From NCBI GenBank assembly GCA_020057015.1, contig JAGVGS010000080.1, positions 1 to 6,162 of the forward strand: a stretch of 6,162 bases of DNA. Direction: 5' to 3'. Shown one piece after another: positions 1 to 6,162 of the stretch. Below the pieces are notes generated by a model that saw nothing but the letters and a program-made list of their open reading frames with translations, did no database searches and was not told the DNA's origin. The position numbers and the translations under genes are program-made. Position 1 is the stretch's first letter. Each line of letters begins with the position of its first letter. Source of the DNA: Candidatus Omnitrophota bacterium. Its GTDB lineage: Bacteria; Omnitrophota; Gorgyraeia; Aquiviventales; Aquiviventaceae.

Positions 1-3000
1 CCTGAGCTGCCGGGCGCGCCGATGGCCACACGGCTGATCCAGGCGGGTGTGTTACGGCGCATCGGTCCGCAGAGTGTGGAGTTAACAGCTACAGGGCGGG
101 CGCTTGTTTCATCTGGTGGGGCGCATCGGCTGGAGCAAGATTCACACAAAGCATTTACCCGCTTCGTAGAACTAGTAGAGCCCCCGCTTCTCGTAGTATT
201 CGGGCTAGAGCCCGGCGGTATCAATATCCGCAGGATTCGCGGGCCGGAAGGGGTGGAGCAGTTTGTAGGCGGCGTGTTGAAGCTTAAAGGGCCATCCCCA
301 GCCCAACCCGTACAAGCCGTAGCTCAAGCGTCATGGATTGTGCTGCCGGAGCGCCGGCAGGTTCGGATCACCTATACGAATGGGGCCTCTGAAACACTAG
401 AGGTTCCATTTGACGTCTACCGTGGCCAACCTATTGTGACGGATCCCCACGGCGACGCTATCGCCATTGTCTTTCAGGAGCAAGCAGCCGGTCCCTGGCA
501 AGTGGCGGTTAGGCGCGCCGGCGGCCTCTTCTATCCACTCTTCGCTCAACAGCCTGCGGAGGTCAGCCGTATTCTCGAGGCCGCATTTGTCTCACCGCGC
601 TCATTGAGGGTTGTGTTTGTGAGTAGTACTGGACAGCGCAGCGAAAGGATTTACGCGGTCAAAGTCTTGCGGCCCATAAGCCAGTTAAGCGCACTGCCGT
701 TGGCTGAACAGCTGGCGGAAGCGGCGCGCTCCAGTGGGAAGCTATTGACCGCGCAGATGGGCGAGGCGGCGCCGGCCCAGTCTCAACCGACGCTGACGTT
801 AACGCTTCACGGTCGTGTTGATCGGCCGCGACTGCTCGCGTTCGTCATCGCGCTGGATCAAGTCCTCAATATCATGGAGCGCTTCCTGATAACGACGGAT
901 CGTGACGAACTGGCGGTCCAGTTCCTCTCCGATGCCGGAGCGTTTACCACGGCGGATGAGATGCCCGGTGCCATGCAAGAGTTGGAACGGGCGAGTCAGC
1001 TCCTTCAGCAGCGCGAACCCGAAGAAGATGACCAGAACCAGCGGGCGGCGATAAAGCGGCAGCTGGCCGTTGATACGGTGCTGGGGTGGGTGCGGGGCCG
1101 GTTGCTTGCTCCCGATGACTGGGAAACTCAGCAACGGGCCGTGACCCTGCTCAAACAGGGACGCGCGCACTCCGAAGTGCTTGGTCTCATCGCCCGCCCC
1201 GCGCCGTCGGCGCCCATTCCGCCCGAGGAAGCTTCTCGATTGGGAATATCAAGGCCTGTGTCCCCAGATTCGAATGGACCACCTCCAGCGCAGTCCCGCC
1301 AGCCGAGTGGTCGGTTTGACAAAAAGTCCGGTGGCGACTGGAAAGCGGTGCTCGAAACGATTCTGGTAGGTCCTGTTTTGTTGGAACTCGCCACAAAAGG
1401 GGAGCTGACGATTGCCAAGTACCGGGAAGTAGATAGTCGCGTTAGTGAATCCACGAATCGAAGAGACTTTGCCAGTCTCGTAGACCAAGGCTACTTGACG
1501 GTCGATACGTCCACCAAATCGTATACGTATCGTTTGACTAAAAACGCTAAGGAGTTTCTCGGACAAGCACAACCTGTCGCGGAGTTGACGCTAACAAGTG
1601 ACATCATGCAACTTGAGCGGGAATTAAGCGAGCGCAAATCGCATGAGTATGGGTTCAACACATATCTATTTCTTAGCACGAATCGGAGACGGCTTGTAGG
1701 TTGGCACTCACCAGAAACAGCGAAGGTGACCCTATCTTCTATACGCTACCGGAGGTATCTCAGGCAGCTGCTAAAGCCGCTCACGATTCGCGACTTGCGA
1801 CGACTCCAACAGCAGTTCGAAGCACTGGATGTGCCAGCACAACGGTCGTTCCTTGGATTCATGGTAGGCGATATCGTGCGTGATCTTAACCAGCAAGAAG
1901 CCGAGGAGGCGCACCAGGAGGTGCTAGCCGTGGACCCGCGTAGACCTCGCGTTATCGCGGTGACCGTCGCACCCACAATGGACCACTACGTGCATTTAAC
2001 GTATGACCCCAAGCACGGCCTCCATATTGACTCTTTGAGCCTGATGATCGGTGGGAAAGCCGTCAACGCCCTACGAATGCTACGGCAATGGGGTCAGCCG
2101 GTTCATCTCTCGGTGGTCAGAAGAGGGGTCCGGTGGATGTATTTGCGGATGACCGCAGAGTTGTTTGCTTCGATGGGATTTGGTGAGGATGACGTGCGAC
2201 TGTTCGGACGGTCAGAGGCCAGGGACGAGATGGCAAGCGTCTACAAGCAGCGTGTTGCAGTGCTGCTAAGTGATGACCATGGGTTAGACCTTCGGATTGG
2301 AACGCCCGAGGCACCCGCAGAAGGGCAGACGCTGAGGGATATAACTGCTGCAGTGAAAGAGGCGTTCTCTGAGGCACAACCAGGCAGCTGGATTCATGTC
2401 GGTGAATCACTGCCTGAGCGCGTGCCCGCAACGTACTTCAGTGGACTCATCCGTCGAGCCAGAGCAAAGAGGATGAGGCTCGCCGTTGATTTTACTCTAC
2501 GCCAGACCGCTGATCAGCTGCACGCTGTGCTGGCAGCACTCAACCGAGAAGACCTCATCAAACCAAACCTGGAGGAGTTTGCAAAGCTACAACTCGTTTC
2601 TCAAGGAATAGAAAATGGGGGAGAGGTAGAACTGAACCGTCGTGCCCTCGAACGGGCACAGCAATACCGCGGGCACCCCGAGCGTATTGCCCACGAGGCT
2701 CAGGCGCTCCGTGAGCGCTGGGGTCTTGGCACGATTGTTGTATCGGACGGTTCAAATGGCGCCGTGTGGGTGGATCAAGACGGGGCGATGGTGGCAGAAT
2801 CACAGCTGATAGGCGCAAGTCGGGCTGGGGTGGGGGATGCCACGATTGCCGGCTTCATCTACGCGGCATCCGCGGCATCCGACCCAATGAAGGCAAGAGG
2901 GGACATCTTCAAATTTGGGATACAGGCTGGTGTAGCGACCTCACGCAAGGCTCCTGGCTTCTTCCCAAGCCTTCAGGAGGTCCAAGATGCAGCCTTGGCA

Positions 3001-6000
3001 ATCACAATCCGAAACGTAGACCTCCGCGGCCCGACGACTTCACCGATCGCGCCGCCGGCGCCATCGGACACTCCCAAAAAGGGCACGCTGCTGCAGGGGT
3101 TCCAGCATCTGGTGAGCATGGAGCGGGACGCGTCAAACGCCACAGTGACCGTTGAGCTATTCTCTAAGGCGCGGCAGATGTCACCGGCGACCGCCCAGCG
3201 GGAACTGAACGGCTTGTGGCAGCTCAAGCTCCTTGAGCGGACGAAGGTCGGCCATGCCTACCAGTACCAACTGGCGGGATGGCTGCGCGGGGCTATCGCT
3301 CGCGCCCCGCCCGAGCTCGTCGAACATCGCCTAGATGCCACGAAGACAGCCTTCCTTCCTGACTTATCGGCCCTCAACATTTGGCGCCTCACACCAGCCT
3401 CGCGTCCCGCCGCCGAGCAAGCCGTACGAGCACTGCGCGCCGCTATTCACGTTGACACAGCATTGCCGATCGCGCGCGCATCCGGTCCATCCCCCATGGG
3501 GCTATTTGCCAAGCAACTGGCACACGTGCTGACGACCAGCCTCAAAGGAGAATTTGAACTCAGGCAGTTCGTGCAGAGTCAGATTGATCAGGGGCTGCGA
3601 GCGCTGGGCCCGAATTACACGGCGGAGGACTATGGCGGGCTGTTGCGGCGGATCAAGGAGCAGAACCTCCGGTTCATTTGGACATCTCAACGGCTCGACG
3701 TGGAGACGCAAAGCCGCTATGCCACGATGGTGGTCGATTTGTTCCTCAAGGACATTGCGCGTGAGAAGACGCGCCGCTATGACGAGCCGATGCCTCTGGC
3801 GCTTGTCGCCACCAGTAGCTATGGCCGGCGGCAGCTCTCGCCCGCGTCCACGCCGCGGGGATGGATCCTAGTGCCGTCCGGCGTGGGTGATCCAAGCCAG
3901 GGGAGCGATGAGCGCACGCACCAAGCGCTGCAGTTCGTCCAGCAGCAGCTTAAGACGGTGTTAGGTGCTGCCTGGGAGATGCGCCCGGTGGATGCTCCGC
4001 TCGTGCAGCAGATGCTGCCGCCACTGGCCTGGTCGTTAGATGCGCGCTATGTGGCAGGCAGCGAGAGCTTGTACGGGGACTTTATCGGACGCCGCAATGC
4101 GCAAATCCGGGCGGAACGTACACCGATGATCCTGGCCCAGCTGACATTTTGGACGCAGCGGCGTGTGGCCTTCGCCCGAGCCCATCTCGCGAATAATCTG
4201 CTGGCCGGCATCCATGTGCCTGAGCCGGACATCCGCGGCGGCCTGGAGTTCGAGGGGGCCGGGTCCATCAGCGACTGGCAGTATGCAGTCCGAGTGGCCA
4301 AAGTGTTCCAAGACGGTGCCGGGGATCTCGCGACCCTGGTAGGCCAGGGGCCGCTCTCGCCTGAAGATTTCGACCAGTTAACGCGCGCGGTGACATTCCT
4401 GCGGCGCACGCGCCATGCGCTGGAAACGGTACAGCAGGCACACAAGATGCCCTTTGCCACCGTACTGGCCTTCGACCTCCAGGCCGAAGTAGGCCGCCGA
4501 TTAGGGTATCACAGCCAAAGCGATGAGACCGTCAGAGCGCGCTTCATGCATGATTACTACGCGCACGCGGAAACGGTGTACCGCATCTCCAAGAAGTTCA
4601 TGCGCAAGATCGGCCAGGCCGTGAATTCTGCTATCGAACCAGTCGATGCGACCGAGTATCCGGATCTGCCGCGCGGCTACGCGGTGCAACTGCGTACCGG
4701 CACGTTTTCCAGCTCGGTGAGAGGTTTTGTGCACGGCCAGCGCCGGGAGCTGTTGGCCACACCCGAGGTCGACTTCGAGAACCAGCCCGAACGCATCCTG
4801 GAGCCGTTCTTATTCGCCGCGGCGCAGGGCCTGCGTATCGACGAAGCAACGCTGGACCGCATTGAAGAGGCGCGGGATCGGGTGGCAAGCATCCTACTTA
4901 CAGCCCCCCAGGGCCCGCAGGCGCAGCGCATCTACGCCGATCTGCTCACGCTCTTGACGCAAGAAGCACCCTCCGGCTGGGTGTTCTGGCGATTGCGCGA
5001 GATGGGCTACCTGCCGATTCTGCTGCCAGAATATGCGCCGATTATGCACGAGCCGCGAATGGATCCCAGCTATCGGTTCACCTCTGATATCCATACCGGC
5101 AACCTGTTCAACATCTTCGACAGCCTGATGTTTCCCGCACCGCAGGGGCATGCCGCGATGTCTGCGGATGAATCCCAGTTGCGGGAAGCGCGGGCCATCG
5201 CTGGCCCCTTCCTCCATCTGATCCGCCAGCAAGACGTCTCTGGGGTGATTCGATTCGTGATCGGGCTCCACGAAGTCGGCGCAGCCAAACGGCGCACGCG
5301 TCGGCTCGCCTCACGGGAGGCGCTGGCCGCCGCGCGGTCCATCTTCGGGCGTCTGGGCGTGCCGGTGGAAGGCAACCCGTTCGCCGAGCGGATCCTCTGG
5401 CTCTTGGAGCACCACACTGACCTGGTGCGCTTGGCGCGCGCCCGGGATCTTTACAAGCCTGGGGTGATGAGCGCATACCTTGCCTCGCTGCGCAAAGATC
5501 TTGCTCCAGAGGAAGCCCATCTGCGGTTCGCCCTGCTCACGGTCCTGACGCTGGTGGATCAGTGGGATCTGCGGTCATTCCCCGGTTCTTGGGCGCGCGA
5601 GTTTGCGCCGCTCTTCGCGTTGTTGGTCGATGATTTTGGGGCTCCGACGATGATCCCCCGCGTGATCGCCGATGCGGTGGAGCGTCTCGGCGACCCGTTC
5701 GAGGTTGCAGCCGAAGCCGGCGGCCGCTTGAAAGATTTCCTCGCCTCCGATCAGCCGGCGCTCGTCGAGGTCGAACAGATCGATGGCGGCGGGCCCCTGT
5801 TCAAGGTCATGGTCGCAGTGCGAACCGATCACCAGGGACTGCTCGCCGACATGACCACCCCGCTGGCCGCGCTTGAGCTGCACGTTGACCGGGCGCGCAT
5901 TGCCACGATCCCTCGGGAGAACTACGTATTGGATTACTTCTACGTTTCTGATGCCTCGGGGGTTACCCGATCAGCCGCTGAGTTGCGCCAGATTATCGAG

Positions 6001-6162
6001 GAGCGCCTTAACGCCATGTTGCGCGATCCCTCGGCGGACCGGCTCGAAGTGCAGCGCCAGGAGTTATTGCGCAGCGCCAATGCCGAGACGCGGCAGGGCC
6101 GTTTCCCTCTCGCGAAGAGCGCGATGCGAGTGGAGACCAAAGTGACATTCGGGGTGTCACCG
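1..6162 (+). CDS. Giant multidomain fusion protein, internal fragment (winged helix / PfkB-like kinase / winged helix / GlnD-like)
   Basis: Frame 1 is open from the first to the last base, 2054 codons with no stop, so this is an internal piece of a gene longer than 6.1 kb. An ATG at base 22 lies inside a winged-helix-like segment and is not a credible start. Reading through, I see three winged-helix-like segments, one PfkB-family kinase domain resembling FruK/LacC, and one GlnD-like region with nucleotidyltransferase, HD and ACT parts. No signal peptide or membrane segment is visible in this part, so a cytoplasmic protein is likely. Ordinary FruK is about 310 residues and E. coli GlnD 890; here both are embedded in one chain with Pro-rich linkers. 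Several catalytic motifs are altered, which suggests a regulatory or scaffold role for at least part of the chain. The coding frame is certain; the overall function is unknown. Confidence 0.95.
22..108 (+). other. C-terminal half of a winged-helix-like domain (wHTH 1)
   Basis: Residues 8-36 read as a recognition-helix end followed by a wing: MATRLIQAGVLRR, then a short turn, then VELTATGRALV. The pattern 'Leu-x-x-x-Gly-x-Leu-x-Arg ... x-Leu-Thr-x-x-Gly-x-x-Leu' is typical of the second half of winged helix-turn-helix domains. The first half would lie upstream of the window. On its own this is a short match, but it resembles the two fuller winged helices at residues 447-521 and 1029-1096 of the same chain, which raises my trust in it. 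It may bind DNA or only act as a protein-protein spacer. Confidence 0.5.
112..720 (+). other. Unassigned beta-rich region
   Basis: Residues 38-240 match no family I recognise. After a short helix, the segment is rich in alternating hydrophobic stretches that look like beta strands (for example LLVVFGLEPGG near residue 64, VRITYTNG at 121, AIAIVFQE at 153, LRVVFVSS at 202). Two stretches, about 109-141 and 194-224, share a loose pattern: Ala-aromatic-Ile/Val, Pro, a strand, a polar turn with Gly, Ser-Glu, and a second strand ending in a Val-rich segment and Arg. This may be a diverged beta repeat. By position it occupies an enzyme-domain slot between winged helices, as the PfkB-like and GlnD-like modules do, so it could be a degenerate enzyme or sensor domain. 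That is inference only. Confidence 0.35.
781..1191 (+). other. Unassigned helical region
   Basis: Residues 261-397 begin with a short strand (TLTLTLHGRVD) and then look mostly helical, with a charged, Gln/Glu-rich middle around residues 327-352 (QELERASQLLQQ, then EPEEDD) that could form a short coiled coil. I see no catalytic motif and no known family. It ends where the Pro-rich linker starts. Confidence 0.3.
1192..1338 (+). other. Pro/Ser-rich interdomain linker
   Basis: Residues 398-446 are rich in Pro, Ser, Gly and Gln (RPAPSAPIPPEE, then a GPPPAQSRQPSGR stretch) with few hydrophobics. This is the signature of a flexible tether between folded domains. It ends directly before the helix that opens the second winged-helix domain. 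Confidence 0.7.
1339..1563 (+). other. Winged-helix-like domain (wHTH 2)
   Basis: Residues 447-521 have a full winged-helix layout. A first helix contains ILVGPVLLELATKGELT; a second helix follows (IAKYREVD); the recognition helix is VSESTNRRDFASLVDQGYL (481-499); and the wing is a hairpin, SYTYRLTKNAKEFL. The core 'Val-Ser-x-x-Thr-x-x-Arg-Asp-Phe/Leu-x-x-Leu-Val-x-x-Gly-x-Leu' is the pattern seen in DeoR-type regulators and in the winged helices attached to Fic proteins. It sits between a Pro-rich linker and the helical lead-in to the PfkB-like domain. DNA binding is possible since the recognition-helix polar residues (S, T, N, R, R) are kept, but a structural role is equally possible inside so large a chain. 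Confidence 0.72.
1564..1947 (+). other. Helical connector before the PfkB-like domain
   Basis: Residues 522-649 are mainly charged helices: a segment rich in Glu/Arg/Lys around 537-548, an Arg/Tyr-rich stretch near 581-593 (IRYRRYLRQLLK), and a Gln/Glu-rich helix at 601-640. I recognise no family. The DNA here has lower GC and more AGA, AGG, ATA and CTA/TTA codons than the downstream half of the window. Confidence 0.4.
1948..3009 (+). other. PfkB-family sugar-phosphate kinase domain, FruK/LacC-like, partly degenerate
   Basis: Residues about 650-1003 follow the 1-phosphofructokinase/tagatose-6-phosphate kinase pattern from end to end. VIAVTVAPTMD (D661) stands for TVTLNPAxD; GGKAVNALRMLRQWG (684-698) for the GGKGxNVAR motif; WIHVGESLPERVP (797-809) for the SGSLPxGVP motif; LAVDF (827-831) and LIKPNLEEF (852-860) for the conserved VxDT and KPNxEEL motifs; VVSDGSNGAVWV (913-924) for the SLGxxGALLV strand; AGVGDATIAGF (942-952) for the GAGDSMVAGF signature, with anion hole G943-x-G945 and catalytic Asp D946; and FGIQAGVAT (972-980) for the late helix near the nucleotide. 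The family moves ATP phosphate to C1-phosphorylated or C6-phosphorylated ketohexoses. Departures: the GGKG third Gly is Ala687, and the GGxTGxF and ETRxN substrate-lid motifs cannot be found around 705-750. Length is close to normal. Nucleotide binding and phosphotransfer are chemically possible; the substrate is probably altered or lost. Confidence 0.88.
2863..2880 (+). repeat. Perfect 9-bp tandem duplication inside the PfkB-like domain
   Basis: The nonamer gcggcatcc occurs twice head to tail (2863-2871 and 2872-2880), in frame, encoding part of AASAAS at residues 955-960. It lies in the helix just after the catalytic signature (D946). Compared with FruK, the stretch between AGF and the following AG pair is a few residues longer, so this may be a recent three-codon insertion. 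Confidence 0.75.
3010..3084 (+). other. Pro/Thr-rich linker after the PfkB-like domain
   Basis: Residues 1004-1028 include GPTTSPIAPPAPSDTPKKG, low in hydrophobics and rich in Pro, Thr and Ser. It separates the end of the kinase-like fold from the third winged helix, mirroring the linker at residues 398-446 that precedes the second winged helix. Confidence 0.65.
3085..3288 (+). other. Winged-helix-like domain (wHTH 3)
   Basis: Residues 1029-1096 open with a helix (TLLQGFQHLVSM), then VELFSKARQ, the probable recognition helix MSPATAQRELNGLWQLKLL (1060-1078), and a wing hairpin (ERTKVGHAYQYQLAGWL). The arrangement 'Ser-x-x-Thr-x-x-Arg-x-Leu-x-x-Leu-x-x-x-x-Leu-Leu-x-Arg ... Tyr-x-Tyr-x-Leu' is the usual winged-helix form and is like residues 447-521. 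It stands exactly between the PfkB-like and GlnD-like modules. Confidence 0.72.
3289..3546 (+). other. Unassigned segment before the GlnD-like region
   Basis: Residues 1097-1182 match nothing I recognise. They contain an Ala/Arg-rich helix (AAEQAVRALRAAIHVD, about 1137-1152). They may be a lead-in to the GlnD-like fold, since native GlnD also has a poorly conserved N-terminal stretch. Confidence 0.3.
3547..4605 (+). other. GlnD-type nucleotidyltransferase and helical module, catalytic Asp residues lost
   Basis: Residues 1183-1535. E. coli GlnD reads LALVAVGGYGRGELHPLSD then VDL; here the same stretch, without gaps, is LALVATSSYGRRQLSP (1266-1281) then A-S-T-P-R-G-W. The two Asp residues that hold the metal and nucleotide become T1284 and R1286, and the Gly pair before Tyr becomes S1272-S1273. 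Further on, AWSLDARYVAGSESL (1343-1357), EPDIRGGLEF (1408-1417) with a small insertion, VAKVFQDGAGDLATLV (1432-1447) and LGYHSQSDETV (1501-1511) keep the order of GlnD motifs, and DYYAHAETVYRISKKF (1518-1533) matches the GlnD helix that precedes the HD part. The fold is probably kept while nucleotidyl transfer is very probably lost. Confidence 0.85.
4663..5640 (+). other. HD-domain module of the GlnD-like region, HE variant
   Basis: Residues 1555-1880. The segment VRGFVHGQRRELLATPEVDF (1573-1592) matches the GlnD lead-in to the HD domain. H1698 aligns with the His of the YTVDEH motif. The HD doublet is H1757-E1758 (LHEVG), an Asp-to-Glu change. The following GxGGDHSE motif is replaced by AAKRRTRR, so its His is lost (R1767 at the aligned place). 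LEHHTDLV keeps H1804-H1805, and D1853 in LTLVDQW keeps the final Asp. SFPGSWAREFAPL (1859-1871) matches the W-x-x-W-K-x-x-L segment. The mix of kept and lost ligands means metal binding is possible but hydrolase activity (UMP removal in GlnD) is doubtful. Confidence 0.8.
5797..6021 (+). other. ACT domain 1 of the GlnD-like region
   Basis: Residues 1933-2007 form a beta-alpha-beta-beta-alpha-beta ACT unit: LFKVMVAVRTDHQGLLADM (strand 1 and the D-x-x-G-L-L turn that binds small ligands in this fold), TTPLAALELHVDRARIATI (helix and strand 2), NYVLDYFYVSDASG (strand 3) and AAELRQIIEERLNAML (second helix). The turn D1943-x-x-G1946-L1947-L1948 and the 'RIATI ... DYFYVSD' pattern are as in GlnD. ACT domains bind amino acids; in GlnD the ligand is glutamine. 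The linker from the HD end to this domain, about 70 residues, is shorter than the roughly 100 in E. coli GlnD. The sensor is better preserved than the catalytic modules. Confidence 0.88.
6022..6162 (+). other. Linker leading towards a second ACT domain
   Basis: Residues 2008-2054 end in SAMRVETKVTFGVSP, which matches the pre-ACT 2 linker of E. coli GlnD (FTVETEVTFLPT). The second ACT domain, if present, starts right after the window. The reading frame does not close here. Confidence 0.7.

Larger units (their letters stand above)
3547..6162 (+). other. GlnD-like region (PII uridylyltransferase/uridylyl-removing enzyme homologue), degenerate, running off the window
   Basis: Residues about 1183-2054 follow the GlnD layout: nucleotidyltransferase, helical domain, HD domain, ACT 1 and the linker to ACT 2. 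Real GlnD uridylylates PII proteins when glutamine is low and removes UMP when glutamine is high, with glutamine sensed by the ACT pair. Matches in order: LALVATSSYGRRQLSP (nucleotidyltransferase signature region), AWSLDARYVAGS (TxLLxARLLxGD motif), EPDIRGGL (the PNxK...GGLRDI region), LSPEDFDQLTRAVTFLRR and RHAL (helical domain), MGYLPILLPEYAPIM (GVLxRxxPExxxI), IHTG and LHEVG (HD ligands), LRFALLTVLTLVDQW (ends with the last HD Asp), an ACT repeat, and VETKVTF (pre-ACT 2 linker). It is about full GlnD length less the second ACT. Key residues for both enzyme activities are altered, so I would not call it a working GlnD. Homology is strong; function is inferred. Confidence 0.87.

Noticed and set aside
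22..24. ATG as a possible start of the gene
   Set aside because: The frame is open upstream to the window edge, the ATG falls within a winged-helix-like segment, and the bases before it show no clear ribosome binding site.
799..1170. Antisense open frame of 123 codons
   Set aside because: It overlaps the + strand frame through the unassigned helical region. No domain is recognisable, and the + frame continues without break on both sides.
3010..3084. Possible boundary between two separate genes (kinase and GlnD-like)
   Set aside because: There is no stop, start or ribosome binding site here; the frame runs on through a Pro-rich linker into a winged helix.
2766..3155. Plus-strand open frame of 129 codons in another frame
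   Set aside because: It overlaps the PfkB catalytic signature region in frame 1. Its product is rich in Gly, Arg and Pro, as expected of a shifted frame, and has no domain.
4047..4460. Longest antisense open frame, 137 codons
   Set aside because: It lies wholly opposite the well-supported GlnD-like coding frame, its product is Arg/Ala/Ser-rich with no recognisable domain, and such frames are common opposite GC-rich genes.
3547..6162. Annotation as a working glnD gene
   Set aside because: The nucleotidyltransferase Asp pair is replaced, the HD motif is altered, and the region is fused within a much larger chain, so the glnD symbol would mislead.

Overview
The whole 6162-base window is one uninterrupted reading frame on the + strand (frame 1, 2054 codons). 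It has no stop codon and no proper start, so both ends of the gene lie outside the window. There is no intergenic DNA, RNA gene, mobile element, CRISPR array or second gene that I can support. Every other frame on both strands is broken into short pieces that read as shadows of the long frame. Residue n below corresponds to bases 3n-2 to 3n.

The protein is a very large multidomain fusion. From N to C: the end of a winged-helix-like segment (residues 8-36); about 360 residues I cannot assign (beta-rich, then helical); a Pro-rich linker; a second winged-helix-like domain (447-521); a helical stretch; a complete PfkB-fold kinase domain of the 1-phosphofructokinase/tagatose-6-phosphate kinase type (about 650-1003); a Pro-rich linker; a third winged-helix-like domain (1029-1096); and an almost complete GlnD-like region (about 1183-2054) with nucleotidyltransferase, HD and first ACT modules. 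The frame leaves the window just where GlnD would enter its second ACT domain.

The catalytic centres have eroded unevenly. The PfkB domain keeps its GxGD anion hole and catalytic Asp (D946) but has lost parts of the N-terminal substrate motifs. The GlnD-like nucleotidyltransferase keeps its scaffold but has lost both metal-binding Asp residues (T1284 and R1286 stand there). The HD module reads HE (H1757-E1758) and lacks another His, while other ligand positions remain. The ACT domain looks well kept. I infer a sensor or scaffold protein that combines a sugar-phosphate-kinase-like module with a nitrogen-sensor-like module, spaced by winged helices; this is a hypothesis and not a demonstrated function.

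The organism is probably a GC-rich bacterium. Very large genes of this kind, with serial fused and degenerate enzyme domains, are known from Candidatus Omnitrophota, which is my best guess, but nothing here proves it. Base composition differs along the gene: roughly bases 1300-2900 are lower in GC and richer in rare-type codons (AGA, AGG, ATA, CTA, TTA) than bases 3000-6162, which fits a gene built from modules of different origin or age.
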